Counted from the first letter of the stretch, positions 35,238 to 43,200 are shown. The stretch: DNA of 64,000 bases from JAEUTH01 sp039931675 (GCA_039931675.1 JBDTRM010000046.1:14841-78840), one strand, 5' to 3'. Program-made: numbers and translations. Notes: generated by a model from the sequence alone, not told the origin.

Positions 35238-35738
35238 TCAATTTTTAAATTCAATTTCCACTACCGTTGAACCATTTAATATTTCTTTAGTTGTTCCATC
35301 TTCATTCATTTGTCTTGCTGGAATCCATCTCGGCATTTTTCTAATAATTCTAAGAGCTTCTTTGGAGCAATCAGGGCACTTACGAAGCGGAGTAATTAAA
35401 ATTGCTTTCGTTATTCTTCCCTTTTTATTTATCTCTAATTTAAAATCAACTGTGCCGTTTAGGTTAAACATTTTGACCTGTTCAGGTATTTTAATGTTTG
35501 CAGCAATAAATTTATTCAAAGAATCTTCACCCCCTGCAAAGTCAGGACCAAGGAATGTGCTATCTATTCCAACTCCTACATCATAAAATACTGTGTCACT
35601 GCTCTTATGCATATTTGAATCAGAAACAGGATTAATAGTATCCGCTGATAAATTACTATTGCTTTTTTTACTTCTATCTTTTTCGGTACATGAAAAAAAG
35701 AAGAGACAACAAATAAAAATCAGTTGAAGTTTTTTCAT
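35238..35738 (-). CDS. Lipoprotein with TonB C-terminal domain, 166 aa
   Basis: Lipoprotein signal MKKLQLIFICCLFFFSC. A Ser/Asn-rich linker is followed by a TonB_C-type domain: LNKFIAANIKIPEQVKMFNL, then GTVDFKLEINKKGRITKAIL and the conserved KEALRIIRKMPRWIPARQ. Unlike true TonB it has a lipid anchor and no proline-rich spacer, so it is a stand-alone TonB-C lipoprotein of the sort common in Bacteroidota, with an unknown partner. The start lies a few bases after Rpt-A copy 14. Confidence 0.88.
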   Translation of the reverse strand: MKKLQLIFICCLFFFSCTEKDRSKKSNSNLSADTINPVSDSNMHKSSDTVFYDVGVGIDSTFLGPDFAGGEDSLNKFIAANIKIPEQVKMFNLNGTVDFKLEINKKGRITKAILITPLRKCPDCSKEALRIIRKMPRWIPARQMNEDGTTKEILNGSTVVEIEFKN

Positions 35739-35740
35739 CT

Positions 35741-35782
35741 TTTATTTTAAAAATATTTGGTTTATAAAAGTAGAGAATAAAA
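35741..35782 (-). repeat. Rpt-A copy 14
   Basis: Reads TTTATTCTCTACTTTTATAA then ACCAAATATTTTTAAAATAA. The usual ATG has become ATA, and the lipoprotein gene starts a few bases later. Confidence 0.78.
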
Positions 35783-35806
35783 ATATGCACATAAAGAACT
35801 ATCGGG

Positions 35807-36454
35807 TCACATGCTGAATAAGCGAGTTGTTTTGTAGATGCTCTTAATTTTCAAAAAGTCTGAAAAACAATAATAACAAAGACTCTTAACATAAATCCCA
35901 TCAGAATTAATTCTGGTGATAGTTATTAAATTATCAGTTATTCCAGCATTGGCACTGGCACACTTCATATTTGGAATGTTTTCAGCTATTGAAATATAAT
36001 TTTCATAATCAAGTTTTGATATTTTAACTTTTTTATTTTCTAATGGAAGTCCTTTAAAGTATCCATTTTTTGAATTAAATATCACGAGATCATAGAGAAT
36101 ATTATGACCACCACCTTCCACAGATGTTTCAACAATATCAATTCGTAAAAGGCTATCACCCTTATTCTTTTCAATAAAGTCAGCAATCCAAATTGATATC
36201 CCAAATTGAACAATGCTATCTGAAATGATTGAGTCAAAGCTACATTCAACCCCTTTTTTATACACTTCCCTTGAATCATTCGAATCTAAACCGATACATT
36301 TTAGTTCATTGAGTGAAGTAAGTTTTTTTTCTTTCCAATCTTTAAGGAACAAAGTTTTATCAAAATTAATTGGCTTCAGATTTATCTTATGGCCCGATTT
36401 ATTGCAACTAATAGAGCAGCATGAAATCAAAATAGAAATGAAGATGGCTTTCAT
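35807..36454 (-). CDS. Lipoprotein, hypothetical, 215 aa
   Basis: Starts MKAIFISILISCCSISC, a lipoprotein signal with Cys-rich end. The mature part is mixed alpha/beta (FDKTLFLKDWKEKKLTSLNE; SIVQFGISIWIADFIEKNKG) and ends with a region with several Cys (YVKSLCYYCFSDFLK). The frame extends to 36478, but only ATG 36454 gives the proper signal. Family not recognised. Confidence 0.72.
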   Translation of the reverse strand: MKAIFISILISCCSISCNKSGHKINLKPINFDKTLFLKDWKEKKLTSLNELKCIGLDSNDSREVYKKGVECSFDSIISDSIVQFGISIWIADFIEKNKGDSLLRIDIVETSVEGGGHNILYDLVIFNSKNGYFKGLPLENKKVKISKLDYENYISIAENIPNMKCASANAGITDNLITITRINSDGIYVKSLCYYCFSDFLKIKSIYKTTRLFSM

Positions 36455-36503
36455 ATTTAGTTTACAAGTGTAAAACAAGCACTGATTTGATACTTTTTAC
36501 TGA

Positions 36504-36534
36504 CAATTCCATAATTCATTTTAAAAATATTCGG
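36504..36534 (-). repeat. Rpt-A copy 15 (half copy)
   Basis: Only the gene-proximal half remains: CCGAATATTTTTAAAATG then AATTATGGAATTG. The TACTTTTCGC half is replaced. Its ATG opens a short frame and no gene clearly follows at once; the next gene starts about 50 bases on. Confidence 0.7.
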
Positions 36535-36584
36535 ATCGAAACGCACAAGATTGTTTCAAGAATGTATTTGATGATAACTTCAAC

Positions 36585-37061
36585 TTATTTTATTATTTCT
36601 GGTTTTGGATTAGTCTTTAAATATTTTTCAAGTTTAATTGTATCGCTTATAAAATCAGTTGTAACGTATCTTAAATGATTAAAAGTAATACCATAATATT
36701 CTATGTAATCAACAACATCATGAGTGCCTATACCTCCCTCCCTGTAACAAATTAAATAAACAGAATCAGATAGACATACGAAGTTCAATATCCTGTCGAA
36801 TTTGTAATCACCTAAAGAGGCATCCGAAAAGTTAATCTGTTTAATATCTGAACTGTCACCTATTTTAAAGGGAGAGTTGTCTAAAATGCTTAAACTATCA
36901 ATGATAAATATTGGAATTGCAGATTTATCTACAGAATAAGTATATCGCTTTGATATTAAAAATTCTGATACCCGATTTTGTATAGTATTGGCTACTTCTG
37001 ATTTGGGATTAATACAATCCGAAAAAAGTGATATTAAAAGAATTGCACCTAATACTTTCAT
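36585..37061 (-). CDS. Lipoprotein, hypothetical, 158 aa
   Basis: Starts MKVLGAILLISLFSDC with the lipobox Cys at 16. A start at 37085, supplied by Rpt-A copy 16 (MQYGIEKL), is also possible, but the ATG at 37061 gives the better signal and overlaps the upstream stop by the classic four bases (ATGA). The mature domain has FVCLSDSVYLICYREGGIGT in its centre. No family is recognised. Confidence 0.68.
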   Translation of the reverse strand: MKVLGAILLISLFSDCINPKSEVANTIQNRVSEFLISKRYTYSVDKSAIPIFIIDSLSILDNSPFKIGDSSDIKQINFSDASLGDYKFDRILNFVCLSDSVYLICYREGGIGTHDVVDYIEYYGITFNHLRYVTTDFISDTIKLEKYLKTNPKPEIIK

Positions 37062-37618
37062 AAGCTTTTCAATTCCATACTGCATTTTAAAAATATTTGG
37101 TTTGCGAAAAGTAGGGAATAAGAGAAACTATTTAGTTTGAAAAAAGACATCTTCACCTGGGCACCAGTTACAACTCCAAAAATGACTGACTTAAACTTAT
37201 CTTCTTCAATGTTTGAATCGGTTACATAATGACCGTAAGTATTTTTTGCTAATTGATAATTTGTATAATAGTCAAAGACAAATTTTTTGGGTACATCCCA
37301 GTCAAGGACAAATCTCTTTTTAAAATAATTCATGGAATCAGTTAAGTAAGGTAATTCCAAAATATCCACTCCAGCATTAATTTGTAATGCCAAAATTGGC
37401 CTTATAAAAAGTGTTGTGTCAATAAGTAGTTTTCCCCTTGAAATTGATTTAACAATAGTATCATTTTTGTAAATAAATTTAATAACATCGTTATTGGAAA
37501 TTGAAATTGTATCTGTGTTTTTAATAATAATTATATCAACTTCAGGAAAATGTTGCTGTGCATATAAATTAGTTGTCAATGCCATAATCAAAACAAAAAA
37601 AATAATTCTCACATTCAT
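37058..37618 (-). CDS. Secreted protein whose C-terminus is encoded by Rpt-A
   Basis: Signal peptide MNVRIIFFVLIMALTTNLYA. The last 20 or so residues, including YSLLFANQIFLKCSM, are the direct translation of Rpt-A copy 16, so the gene reads through the repeat and stops at the ATGA of the next gene. The mature protein (DVIKFIYKNDTIVKSISRGK) has no recognised family. This is the only copy that clearly runs into a gene end, and it suggests that the original 3' end was replaced by the repeat. Confidence 0.68.
   Translation of the reverse strand: MNVRIIFFVLIMALTTNLYAQQHFPEVDIIIIKNTDTISISNNDVIKFIYKNDTIVKSISRGKLLIDTTLFIRPILALQINAGVDILELPYLTDSMNYFKKRFVLDWDVPKKFVFDYYTNYQLAKNTYGHYVTDSNIEEDKFKSVIFGVVTGAQVKMSFFKLNSFSYSLLFANQIFLKCSMELKSL
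37083..37121 (-). repeat. Rpt-A copy 16 (inside a gene)
   Basis: Nearly perfect consensus (TTATTCCCTACTTTTCGC then AAACCAAATATTTTTAAAAT then GCAGTATGGAATTG). It lies within the 3' end of the gene 37058-37618 and also supplies an ATG in frame with the next gene. Confidence 0.88.
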
Positions 37619-37788
37619 TTTTAAATCTTCACAGTTTTATTCCTAATTCAATTTTTATCCATTTAAAATATTCAGTATCCCGAATTACGCACAATGCATC
37701 AGACGGCAAATGTATAGCACACATTTAAGCTAGTTATTGTGCATGTATAAAGTTTTTAAAAGAAGTGGCTGTGAGCCGGGTTACCCCA

Positions 37789-38670
37789 TTATTCTTCAAT
37801 ATATTTCCCAATGTCTGTCGAAAATTTATAATGTCGAGTTTTAATTTGTTTATCATCTACCTCTAAAGTGCTTAAGTTATAATGAGATTTCGGTTTTACT
37901 ATAGTCGTATATGAAGGAACCTTATTATTTTCCAAATAGGTTTCACTAAATCCATAGTAAAAGGAAAGTATTTCTGTTAAAGCTGAATTTTCTAATCCAT
38001 TGATGTAATACCGCTCTATTGAAAAGAGACTTTCCCCTCCTTCTAAGTAGCCTCCATTTCCTCCAAGGCCATAAGATAAACTCAAACAAGTCCATTTGTC
38101 TCCTATTTCTTTTAATTCAATTTTTGCTGGAATAAGTCCGGTAGATTTATAAGTACCAAAATATCCTATTTCATCAATTTCCTTTTGAAATTTATATAGC
38201 TCCCACTTATTGTATTTAGTCTTATAGAATAATGCAACCCCAATTGGAACTCCACAAAAGTGACATCCTGTAGGCTCAACCTTTTTGTCGTATTCGTGCA
38301 TCTGAAAATTATAGGTTGAGAAAATAGCAACACCACATTCTGTATTCTTAGTGTCTTTGAAAAACATTATTGTGTCTAAAGAAGTATGGAATTGATTGTC
38401 ATAAGAAAGTGGAATTGGTAATGAAGTCAAATCATAGTAATTTGGTTTCCACACAGCCATTTCCAAACTATCAATTTTGGGATTGTCGAAAAGTCGAAGT
38501 AATAGTTCTCGCTTGTCAAGTGTTCTAAATGAAATTGCCTCTGTTCGGTTTGTAGCTTCAATATTAGTGCTTAGGTTATTCTTTCCTGTATTACTTTCCT
38601 TTTGTCTTTCACAACCAGGAAAAAATATAGCTAAAACAAATATAGTTAGTAACAAGGTACAATGTGTCAT
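37789..38670 (-). CDS. Lipoprotein, hypothetical, 293 aa
   Basis: Starts MTHCTLLLTIFVLAIFFPGC with the lipobox Cys at 20. The mature protein is long and beta-rich; characteristic stretches are PTGCHFCGVPIGVALFY, with a CxxC, and LSLSYGLGGNGGYLEGGESL, a glycine-rich loop. No enzyme family is recognised. The start lies about 40 bases from Rpt-A copy 17. The repeat's ATG opens a frame that ends before the gene. Confidence 0.74.
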   Translation of the reverse strand: MTHCTLLLTIFVLAIFFPGCERQKESNTGKNNLSTNIEATNRTEAISFRTLDKRELLLRLFDNPKIDSLEMAVWKPNYYDLTSLPIPLSYDNQFHTSLDTIMFFKDTKNTECGVAIFSTYNFQMHEYDKKVEPTGCHFCGVPIGVALFYKTKYNKWELYKFQKEIDEIGYFGTYKSTGLIPAKIELKEIGDKWTCLSLSYGLGGNGGYLEGGESLFSIERYYINGLENSALTEILSFYYGFSETYLENNKVPSYTTIVKPKSHYNLSTLEVDDKQIKTRHYKFSTDIGKYIEE

Positions 38671-38708
38671 TGTCTATTATACATTTCGCTGATTGCAATT
38701 GGATAATT

Positions 38709-38749
38709 CATTTTAAAAATATTCGGTTTGCGAAAAGTAGGGAGTAAAT
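38709..38749 (-). repeat. Rpt-A copy 17 (rightmost)
   Basis: Well conserved (ATTTACTCCCTACTTTTCGC then AAACCGAATATTTTTAAAAT). It lies between the stop of the antitoxin gene at 38774 and the lipoprotein gene. I see no clear Rpt-A copy to the right of it. Confidence 0.85.
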
Positions 38750-38773
38750 GCCTGGGTTGGATAGGAGAAAATA

Positions 38774-39133
38774 TTAATATTTCGCTATTAAAACTTCGGC
38801 AGAAATATTTAACAACTCATGTAATTTGCGAATCATTGTGAGGCTCAATTTTCTTTTTCCTGTAAGCATATCATTGCTTTTACTTTTGTAACCCAACATG
38901 GTTTTAAGCTCTTTTTCTTTAATACCTAATTGCAACATGCGGTGCTTAATTGCTTCAATTGGATTTGGTGCCTCCACAGGATAGTGTTCCCTTTCGTAAA
39001 CTTCAACCAAAATAGAAAGCAGTTCTAATTCGTCAGCTTCATCTGAGTTTGGCTTCAAATCCTTTTGCATCAAGTTATAAATTCTCTCTAAAGCATTTTC
39101 GTATTGCTTCTCATTTTTAATGGGCTTTGACAT
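38774..39133 (-). CDS. HigA-like helix-turn-helix antitoxin, orphan
   Basis: A 119-residue protein with a helical N-terminal half and a C-terminal helix-turn-helix (KELKTMLGYKSKSNDMLTGK then RKLSLTMIRKLHELL). This is the COG5499-type layout of HigA antitoxins, which bind DNA and repress the operon. A HigB toxin should lie directly upstream, but only the last 25 or so codons of one remain (39117-39191). The antitoxin itself looks intact, so it is an orphan. It has an unusual canonical ribosome-binding site, AGGAGG, six bases before the ATG. Confidence 0.85.
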   Translation of the reverse strand: MSKPIKNEKQYENALERIYNLMQKDLKPNSDEADELELLSILVEVYEREHYPVEAPNPIEAIKHRMLQLGIKEKELKTMLGYKSKSNDMLTGKRKLSLTMIRKLHELLNISAEVLIAKY

Positions 39134-39240
39134 ATTTTACCTCCTTTATATTTAATTTATCGTATTGCGAATGAGTTCCAATCCATACTAACAATTACAT
39201 CAGCTATTGCTTCCTCCCTTATCTCTAAAGAGTATTTCAT
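39117..39240 (-). pseudogene. Fused remnant of two toxin genes
   Basis: From ATG 39240, the first codons read MKYSLEIREEAIADV, the start of a RelE/ParE-family toxin, and the ATG overlaps the stop of the upstream antitoxin (ATGA). Within about 20 codons the ParE frame is lost. In another frame from 39191, VWIGTHSQYDKLNIKEVKYV matches the C-terminal tail of HigB toxins and ends at a stop at 39117-39119, overlapping the higA start as intact higBA pairs do. The two toxin genes have thus been joined by a deletion that removed nearly all of both. Confidence 0.82.
39140..39145 (-). promoter_or_regulatory. Shine-Dalgarno sequence for the orphan antitoxin
   Basis: AGGAGG lies six bases before the ATG of the HigA-like gene. 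Strong Shine-Dalgarno sites are otherwise almost absent in this window, as expected in Bacteroidota, so the site may have come with the module from another kind of donor, or may simply be coding sequence of the HigB tail. Confidence 0.6.
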
Positions 39241-39482
39241 TTGCCACGCGCAACTTTTACCTGCTGTTTTAATTGAGCAAACGAATAGCCTTTGCTTTTA
39301 CCTGCATCATATCTTTTAATGCGCTCATTGATTTCTTTCCATTGTTCATCTGATAATACAGACTTGCTTTTATTTTCATTTTCAAAATCATTCATAAGGT
39401 TGAAAACAATTCGCAATAACTTTTCGTCATTCGTTTTTTTCATCAACTTATTGATGCCTGATTTTAATTCTGTTGCACTCAT
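39237..39482 (-). CDS. Antitoxin of a RelE/ParE-type module, orphan
   Basis: An 81-residue charged protein (MSATELKSGINKLMKKTNDE, then LSDEQWKEINERIKRYDAGK and SKGYSFAQLKQQVK). This is the layout of small addiction-module antitoxins that precede ParE/RelE toxins (a long helix, then an E/K-rich tail ending near SFAQL). Its stop overlaps the toxin start by ATGA as in intact modules, but that toxin survives only as a remnant of some 16 codons. The antitoxin frame is intact. Confidence 0.82.
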   Translation of the reverse strand: MSATELKSGINKLMKKTNDEKLLRIVFNLMNDFENENKSKSVLSDEQWKEINERIKRYDAGKSKGYSFAQLKQQVKVARGK

Positions 39483-39523
39483 TTTTTTTGTTTGATATTA
39501 ATGAAAAGTAATTGAGTTATAAG

Positions 39524-40753
39524 TTATGCTGTAAACGCGAGCACACTCTCCTTAATAATCTCCACACATTCATAAATCTGATCTTCAGTAATAATTAGTG
39601 GCGGTGCAAAGCGGATGGTATGGTCGTGAGTGGGTTTGGCAAGCAAGCCGTTGTCGCGCATTTTTATGCAAACGTCCCAGGCATTTTTTCCGTTGGTGGG
39701 GATGATGTCAATGGCATTGAATAAACCTTTGCCGCGCACTGCGCCAATCATAGGTGATTTAATGTTGCTTAATTCAGCACGTAAAATTTTTCCAAGGAGT
39801 TCGGCATTGTCTGCTAACTTTTCTTCAATGATCACACTCATGGCAGTCATGGCTACTCGGCAGGCAAGCGGGTTGCCACCGTAAGTGGAGCCATGCTCAC
39901 CGGGTTTTATGCAAAGCATTATTTCATCATTACACAATACAGCAGACACAGGCAATAATCCACCGCCCAAAGCTTTGCCGAGAATTAAAATATCACCATG
40001 CACATTTTCATGATCGCTCGCTAACATTTTTCCTGTACGTGCAATGCCGGTTTGTATTTCATCGGCAATAAATAACACATTATGTTTTTTGCAGAGGTCG
40101 AATGCTTTCGCAAGATAGCCTTCATCGGGCACGATAACTCCTGCTTCACCTTGTATCGGCTCCACTAAAAATCCTGCAACATTTTTATCTCGCAATGCTT
40201 CTTCAAGAGCAGCTAAATTATTAAACGGTATTTTAATATAACCTGGTGTAAACGGACCATAGTCTGTAAACGCAGTAGGGTCAGTACTTGCAGAAACAAT
40301 TGAAATGGTGCGGCCATGAAAGTTATCATTGCATACGATAATTTTTGCCTGTCCTGCTTCAACACCTTTAACCTGGTATGCCCATTTGCGGCATAGTTTC
40401 ATTGCAGTTTCCACTGCTTCGGCACCTGAGTTCATGGGCAATAATTTATCATAGCCGAATAAAGTAGTCATATACTTTTCGTACTCGCCCAATAAATCGT
40501 TATGAAATGCGCGGCTGGTTAAAGTAAGTTTTGTAGCCTGCTCCACCAAAGCATTTACAATTCGCGGATGGCAATGTCCCTGGTTTAAAGCGGAATAAGC
40601 CGAAAGAAAATCGTAATAACGCTTGCCTTCCACATCCCAAACAAAAACACCTTCGCCCCGCGAAAGCACTACGGGCAAAGGATGGTAGTTATGCGCTCCA
40701 TATTTTTCTTCTAATTCAATGGCCAATGCCGATGTCATTTCTTTCATTCTCAT
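39524..40753 (-). CDS. rocD: Ornithine--oxo-acid transaminase
   Basis: A 409-residue class III PLP-dependent aminotransferase. It carries the family features: GRTISIVSASTDPTAF, the Asp of the cofactor pocket in LFIADEIQTGIARTG, and the PLP-binding Lys in ILILGKALGGGLLPVS (near residue 260). These together fit ornithine aminotransferase, which interconverts ornithine and 2-oxoglutarate with glutamate semialdehyde and glutamate. The gene stands alone between the antitoxin scar and a membrane protein gene. The N-terminal MRMKEM could begin at either of two nearby ATGs. Confidence 0.92.
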   Translation of the reverse strand: MRMKEMTSALAIELEEKYGAHNYHPLPVVLSRGEGVFVWDVEGKRYYDFLSAYSALNQGHCHPRIVNALVEQATKLTLTSRAFHNDLLGEYEKYMTTLFGYDKLLPMNSGAEAVETAMKLCRKWAYQVKGVEAGQAKIIVCNDNFHGRTISIVSASTDPTAFTDYGPFTPGYIKIPFNNLAALEEALRDKNVAGFLVEPIQGEAGVIVPDEGYLAKAFDLCKKHNVLFIADEIQTGIARTGKMLASDHENVHGDILILGKALGGGLLPVSAVLCNDEIMLCIKPGEHGSTYGGNPLACRVAMTAMSVIIEEKLADNAELLGKILRAELSNIKSPMIGAVRGKGLFNAIDIIPTNGKNAWDVCIKMRDNGLLAKPTHDHTIRFAPPLIITEDQIYECVEIIKESVLAFTA

Positions 40754-40911
40754 GTTAATAAAATTTATGCGGTTTTATAATGTGAGCGAAGGTAATTAAA
40801 GCGGGTTGAAAGAAAAAATGCGGATCATCTAAACAAAGTTTTCATGCTTGGTTTCCCTCAATTCAGTACAGTTTAAAGAAAAACAATTCAGAATTGAAAA
40901 GCAAAAAAAAA

Positions 40912-43002
40912 TCAATAAGCCCCGCTGCGTTTGCGCAAAAACCACTCAACAGTAAGTAAAGAAATAAGTAAGAAAAATACCCACTTGAGGTTGATAATAT
41001 CCTTCAATTGTTTTTGAGTGTAGGATACGGAAGTAATGTCTTTTCGCGCCTTTAGTAGTTCACTAATTTGATGGAGTTGCTGCGGATATACCATTGCACC
41101 GCCACTGCGTTGCGCCACAGCATTGAGCAGTTGATGGTCGGCAAGCGTGGTTGATAATTCAACTTGCAAAGCGGATACGGTAAATTGACCTGACTGGGAA
41201 TAAGTTTTATCCCCTAACTTAACATCAGCACGAAAACTATAATTGCCCACAGGAAAATAACCTGCGTTAAGCGTATAAGCTTTTTCAGTTTTGCTGAAGG
41301 TGTATGGAAAAGATTTTTTATCGCTGTTGGTGATTACAATCTTCACATCGGGAGTGTTAACCAGTTCACCCGCATCGTTATATAATTCAGCATCAAGCAC
41401 CACAGCTTCGTTTTCGAAAACATTGTTTTTATACTTAACACGAAAGGGTGTTTTTGATTCTTTTACAGAAAGGTATTGTGCAATCTTTTGAATAAATTCA
41501 TTCGTAAGCGTACGGCTGTTTTTTTCAGCATATTCTTTCAATCCCCAGCGCCACAAACCTTCGCCACAGAGCAGTGCAGTTTTATGTCCTTCTGTTTCAT
41601 TGAAGAGCATCAGCGGCTCATCGGTGGTAACTGTTCCTATACGCTGATTAAACAACACACCGCTTTCGGCAGTGGGTTTATAAACTCCAAATGGTGATAT
41701 CAATGGCGGCAGCGTACTGAAAATGTTTTTCGTTTCTTCACTCAATGTGAAAAGTGAAAAGTTTTTATTTACATCAGCCTGCACCTGGTTGAGTTTACCA
41801 TTGGCGTTAGCGATATTTAATCCTGCTTTCAAACTATTAAATGCGGCAATGTTGGTTTGAGAACCGATAATGTACCACAGCGATACATCTGTAGTCTTTA
41901 TCTTGTCGAACAACAGTTGTGAGTTCAACCCTGCTGCAGGCAACTGGTGGAGGATAATAAGATTGTAGTCCTTAATGTTGTTATCAAAATCTTTGGCATA
42001 GGCCACTTTAACTTCATAGTTCTGGCTGGCTTCAATTGCATTTTTTATGGAACCAATATCAGGATGCGGTGAATATGCCAGCAGTAAAACTTTTTGCTTG
42101 CTTTCTAAAACTTCCACAAAAACATTTATACTGTTATTGGCTGTGCTTAACTCACCGGGCAAAACAGCGAGTGAAATTTTATATTGCTGAATGCCTTTTG
42201 TTTTAGCATCAAGATAAACAGGAACTGTAAGATGAAACTTATCATTCGTAATATTTACCTCGCGCTGAAATAAAACTGCACTGTCTTTTTCAATAGTAAG
42301 TGTTGATTTGCTGCCTCCACATTGGCGTGCATCCACCGTAATCTCCATTGGGAAGCTATTGCCGAGAAAAGCCACACGGTTATGATTAACGCGCGTAAGC
42401 ACAAGGTCTTTATGAACTGTTGTATCACCCAACGCAATGGTATAAAAGGGAATCTTGAATTTTTCACTCAGGTATAACGGGCTGCTTCCTGAATTAAATA
42501 AACCATCGCTGGCAATAATTACAGCGCCAAGATTCCTGTTATCGTATTGTACTGATAAGTAATCGAACAACTTTGAAAAATCGGTTTGCTTTTGATTGAA
42601 ATTAAAATCGAGTTGCTCTTTAACCTGGTCACCAAAAGAATAAGAGCGCACTTCGTAATCATCTTTCAAATCGTTACTGAGTTTGGTAAGTGCAGCAGCA
42701 TATCCATTTTTATAGTAAGATGAATCTTTACCAACAGCCACCGACTGCGAATTATCCTGTGCAATAATTACGATTGGTTTTTCTACCTGCCTCGTAATTG
42801 TTTTAATAAGCGGGCTTAATAAAAGCATCGCTAAAAATGTGACGCATAAAAAACGAAAAGTGGTCATTAACCTGCGAAGCCATACATGCACTTCGCTGAA
42901 TTGTGAATCATTACGGTAAAGGATGAATGAATAAACCGCACCCAGCGCAACACAAAATATAATAAACCACCACGGCTTTTCAGTAACTATCTGGAAATTC
43001 AA
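40912..43002 (-). CDS. Membrane protein with VWA-like/amidotransferase-like domain
   Basis: A 696-residue protein with two N-terminal membrane helices (WWFIIFCVALGAVYSFILY and TTFRFLCVTFLAMLLLSPLI) and one at the C-terminus (WVFFLLISLLTVEWFLRKRS). The first soluble domain starts IVIIAQDNSQSV, a MIDAS-like DxSxS of a VWA-type fold, and includes GAVIIASDGLFNSGSSPLYL. Later parts resemble the glutamine-amidotransferase-like fold of Bacteroidota BatA-type proteins. Such proteins are common in this phylum and their role is unclear. The nearest neighbours do not suggest a function. Confidence 0.82.
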   Translation of the reverse strand: MNFQIVTEKPWWFIIFCVALGAVYSFILYRNDSQFSEVHVWLRRLMTTFRFLCVTFLAMLLLSPLIKTITRQVEKPIVIIAQDNSQSVAVGKDSSYYKNGYAAALTKLSNDLKDDYEVRSYSFGDQVKEQLDFNFNQKQTDFSKLFDYLSVQYDNRNLGAVIIASDGLFNSGSSPLYLSEKFKIPFYTIALGDTTVHKDLVLTRVNHNRVAFLGNSFPMEITVDARQCGGSKSTLTIEKDSAVLFQREVNITNDKFHLTVPVYLDAKTKGIQQYKISLAVLPGELSTANNSINVFVEVLESKQKVLLLAYSPHPDIGSIKNAIEASQNYEVKVAYAKDFDNNIKDYNLIILHQLPAAGLNSQLLFDKIKTTDVSLWYIIGSQTNIAAFNSLKAGLNIANANGKLNQVQADVNKNFSLFTLSEETKNIFSTLPPLISPFGVYKPTAESGVLFNQRIGTVTTDEPLMLFNETEGHKTALLCGEGLWRWGLKEYAEKNSRTLTNEFIQKIAQYLSVKESKTPFRVKYKNNVFENEAVVLDAELYNDAGELVNTPDVKIVITNSDKKSFPYTFSKTEKAYTLNAGYFPVGNYSFRADVKLGDKTYSQSGQFTVSALQVELSTTLADHQLLNAVAQRSGGAMVYPQQLHQISELLKARKDITSVSYTQKQLKDIINLKWVFFLLISLLTVEWFLRKRSGAY

Positions 43003-43095
43003 TTTTTATTATTTGATTTAATTATTGGTTATGAAAGTATATAACCTGCTTTAGTCAATGGAGGAAACGTTGTGTTTATTCAATTGTAAAATTAA

Positions 43096-43175
43096 GATGT
43101 CTGACACCCTTAGAGGCGTCTGACATCTGATTACGCCACCAACGATGTCAGACACCTTTTCGGGTGTCAGACATC
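43096..43175. repeat. Two-unit palindromic repeat
   Basis: Two hairpins in tandem: GATGTCTGACACCC with an imperfect partner (43096-43127), and GATGTCAGACACC (43144-43156) with an exact complement (43163-43175) around TTTTCG. They lie between two minus-strand genes and may end transcription of the HNH-like gene or be a dispersed repeat element. Confidence 0.68.
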
Positions 43176-43200
43176 TGAGTTACAGCAAACCGAAAACTAT

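Noticed and set aside
37661..37693. A further Rpt-A copy
   Set aside because: CATTTAAAATATTCAGTATCC has only partial similarity to the inner half and lacks the central AAACCAAAT block.
8392..38749. Rpt-A copies as integron attC sites
   Set aside because: No GTTRRRY/RYYYAAC box pairs or bulged hairpins typical of attC are seen, the conservation covers the whole repeat, and no integrase gene is in the window. Only the geometry is integron-like.
39140..39145. AGGAGG as proof of horizontal transfer
   Set aside because: The site also encodes part of the HigB tail, so it may be coding rather than a ribosome-binding site chosen by the host.
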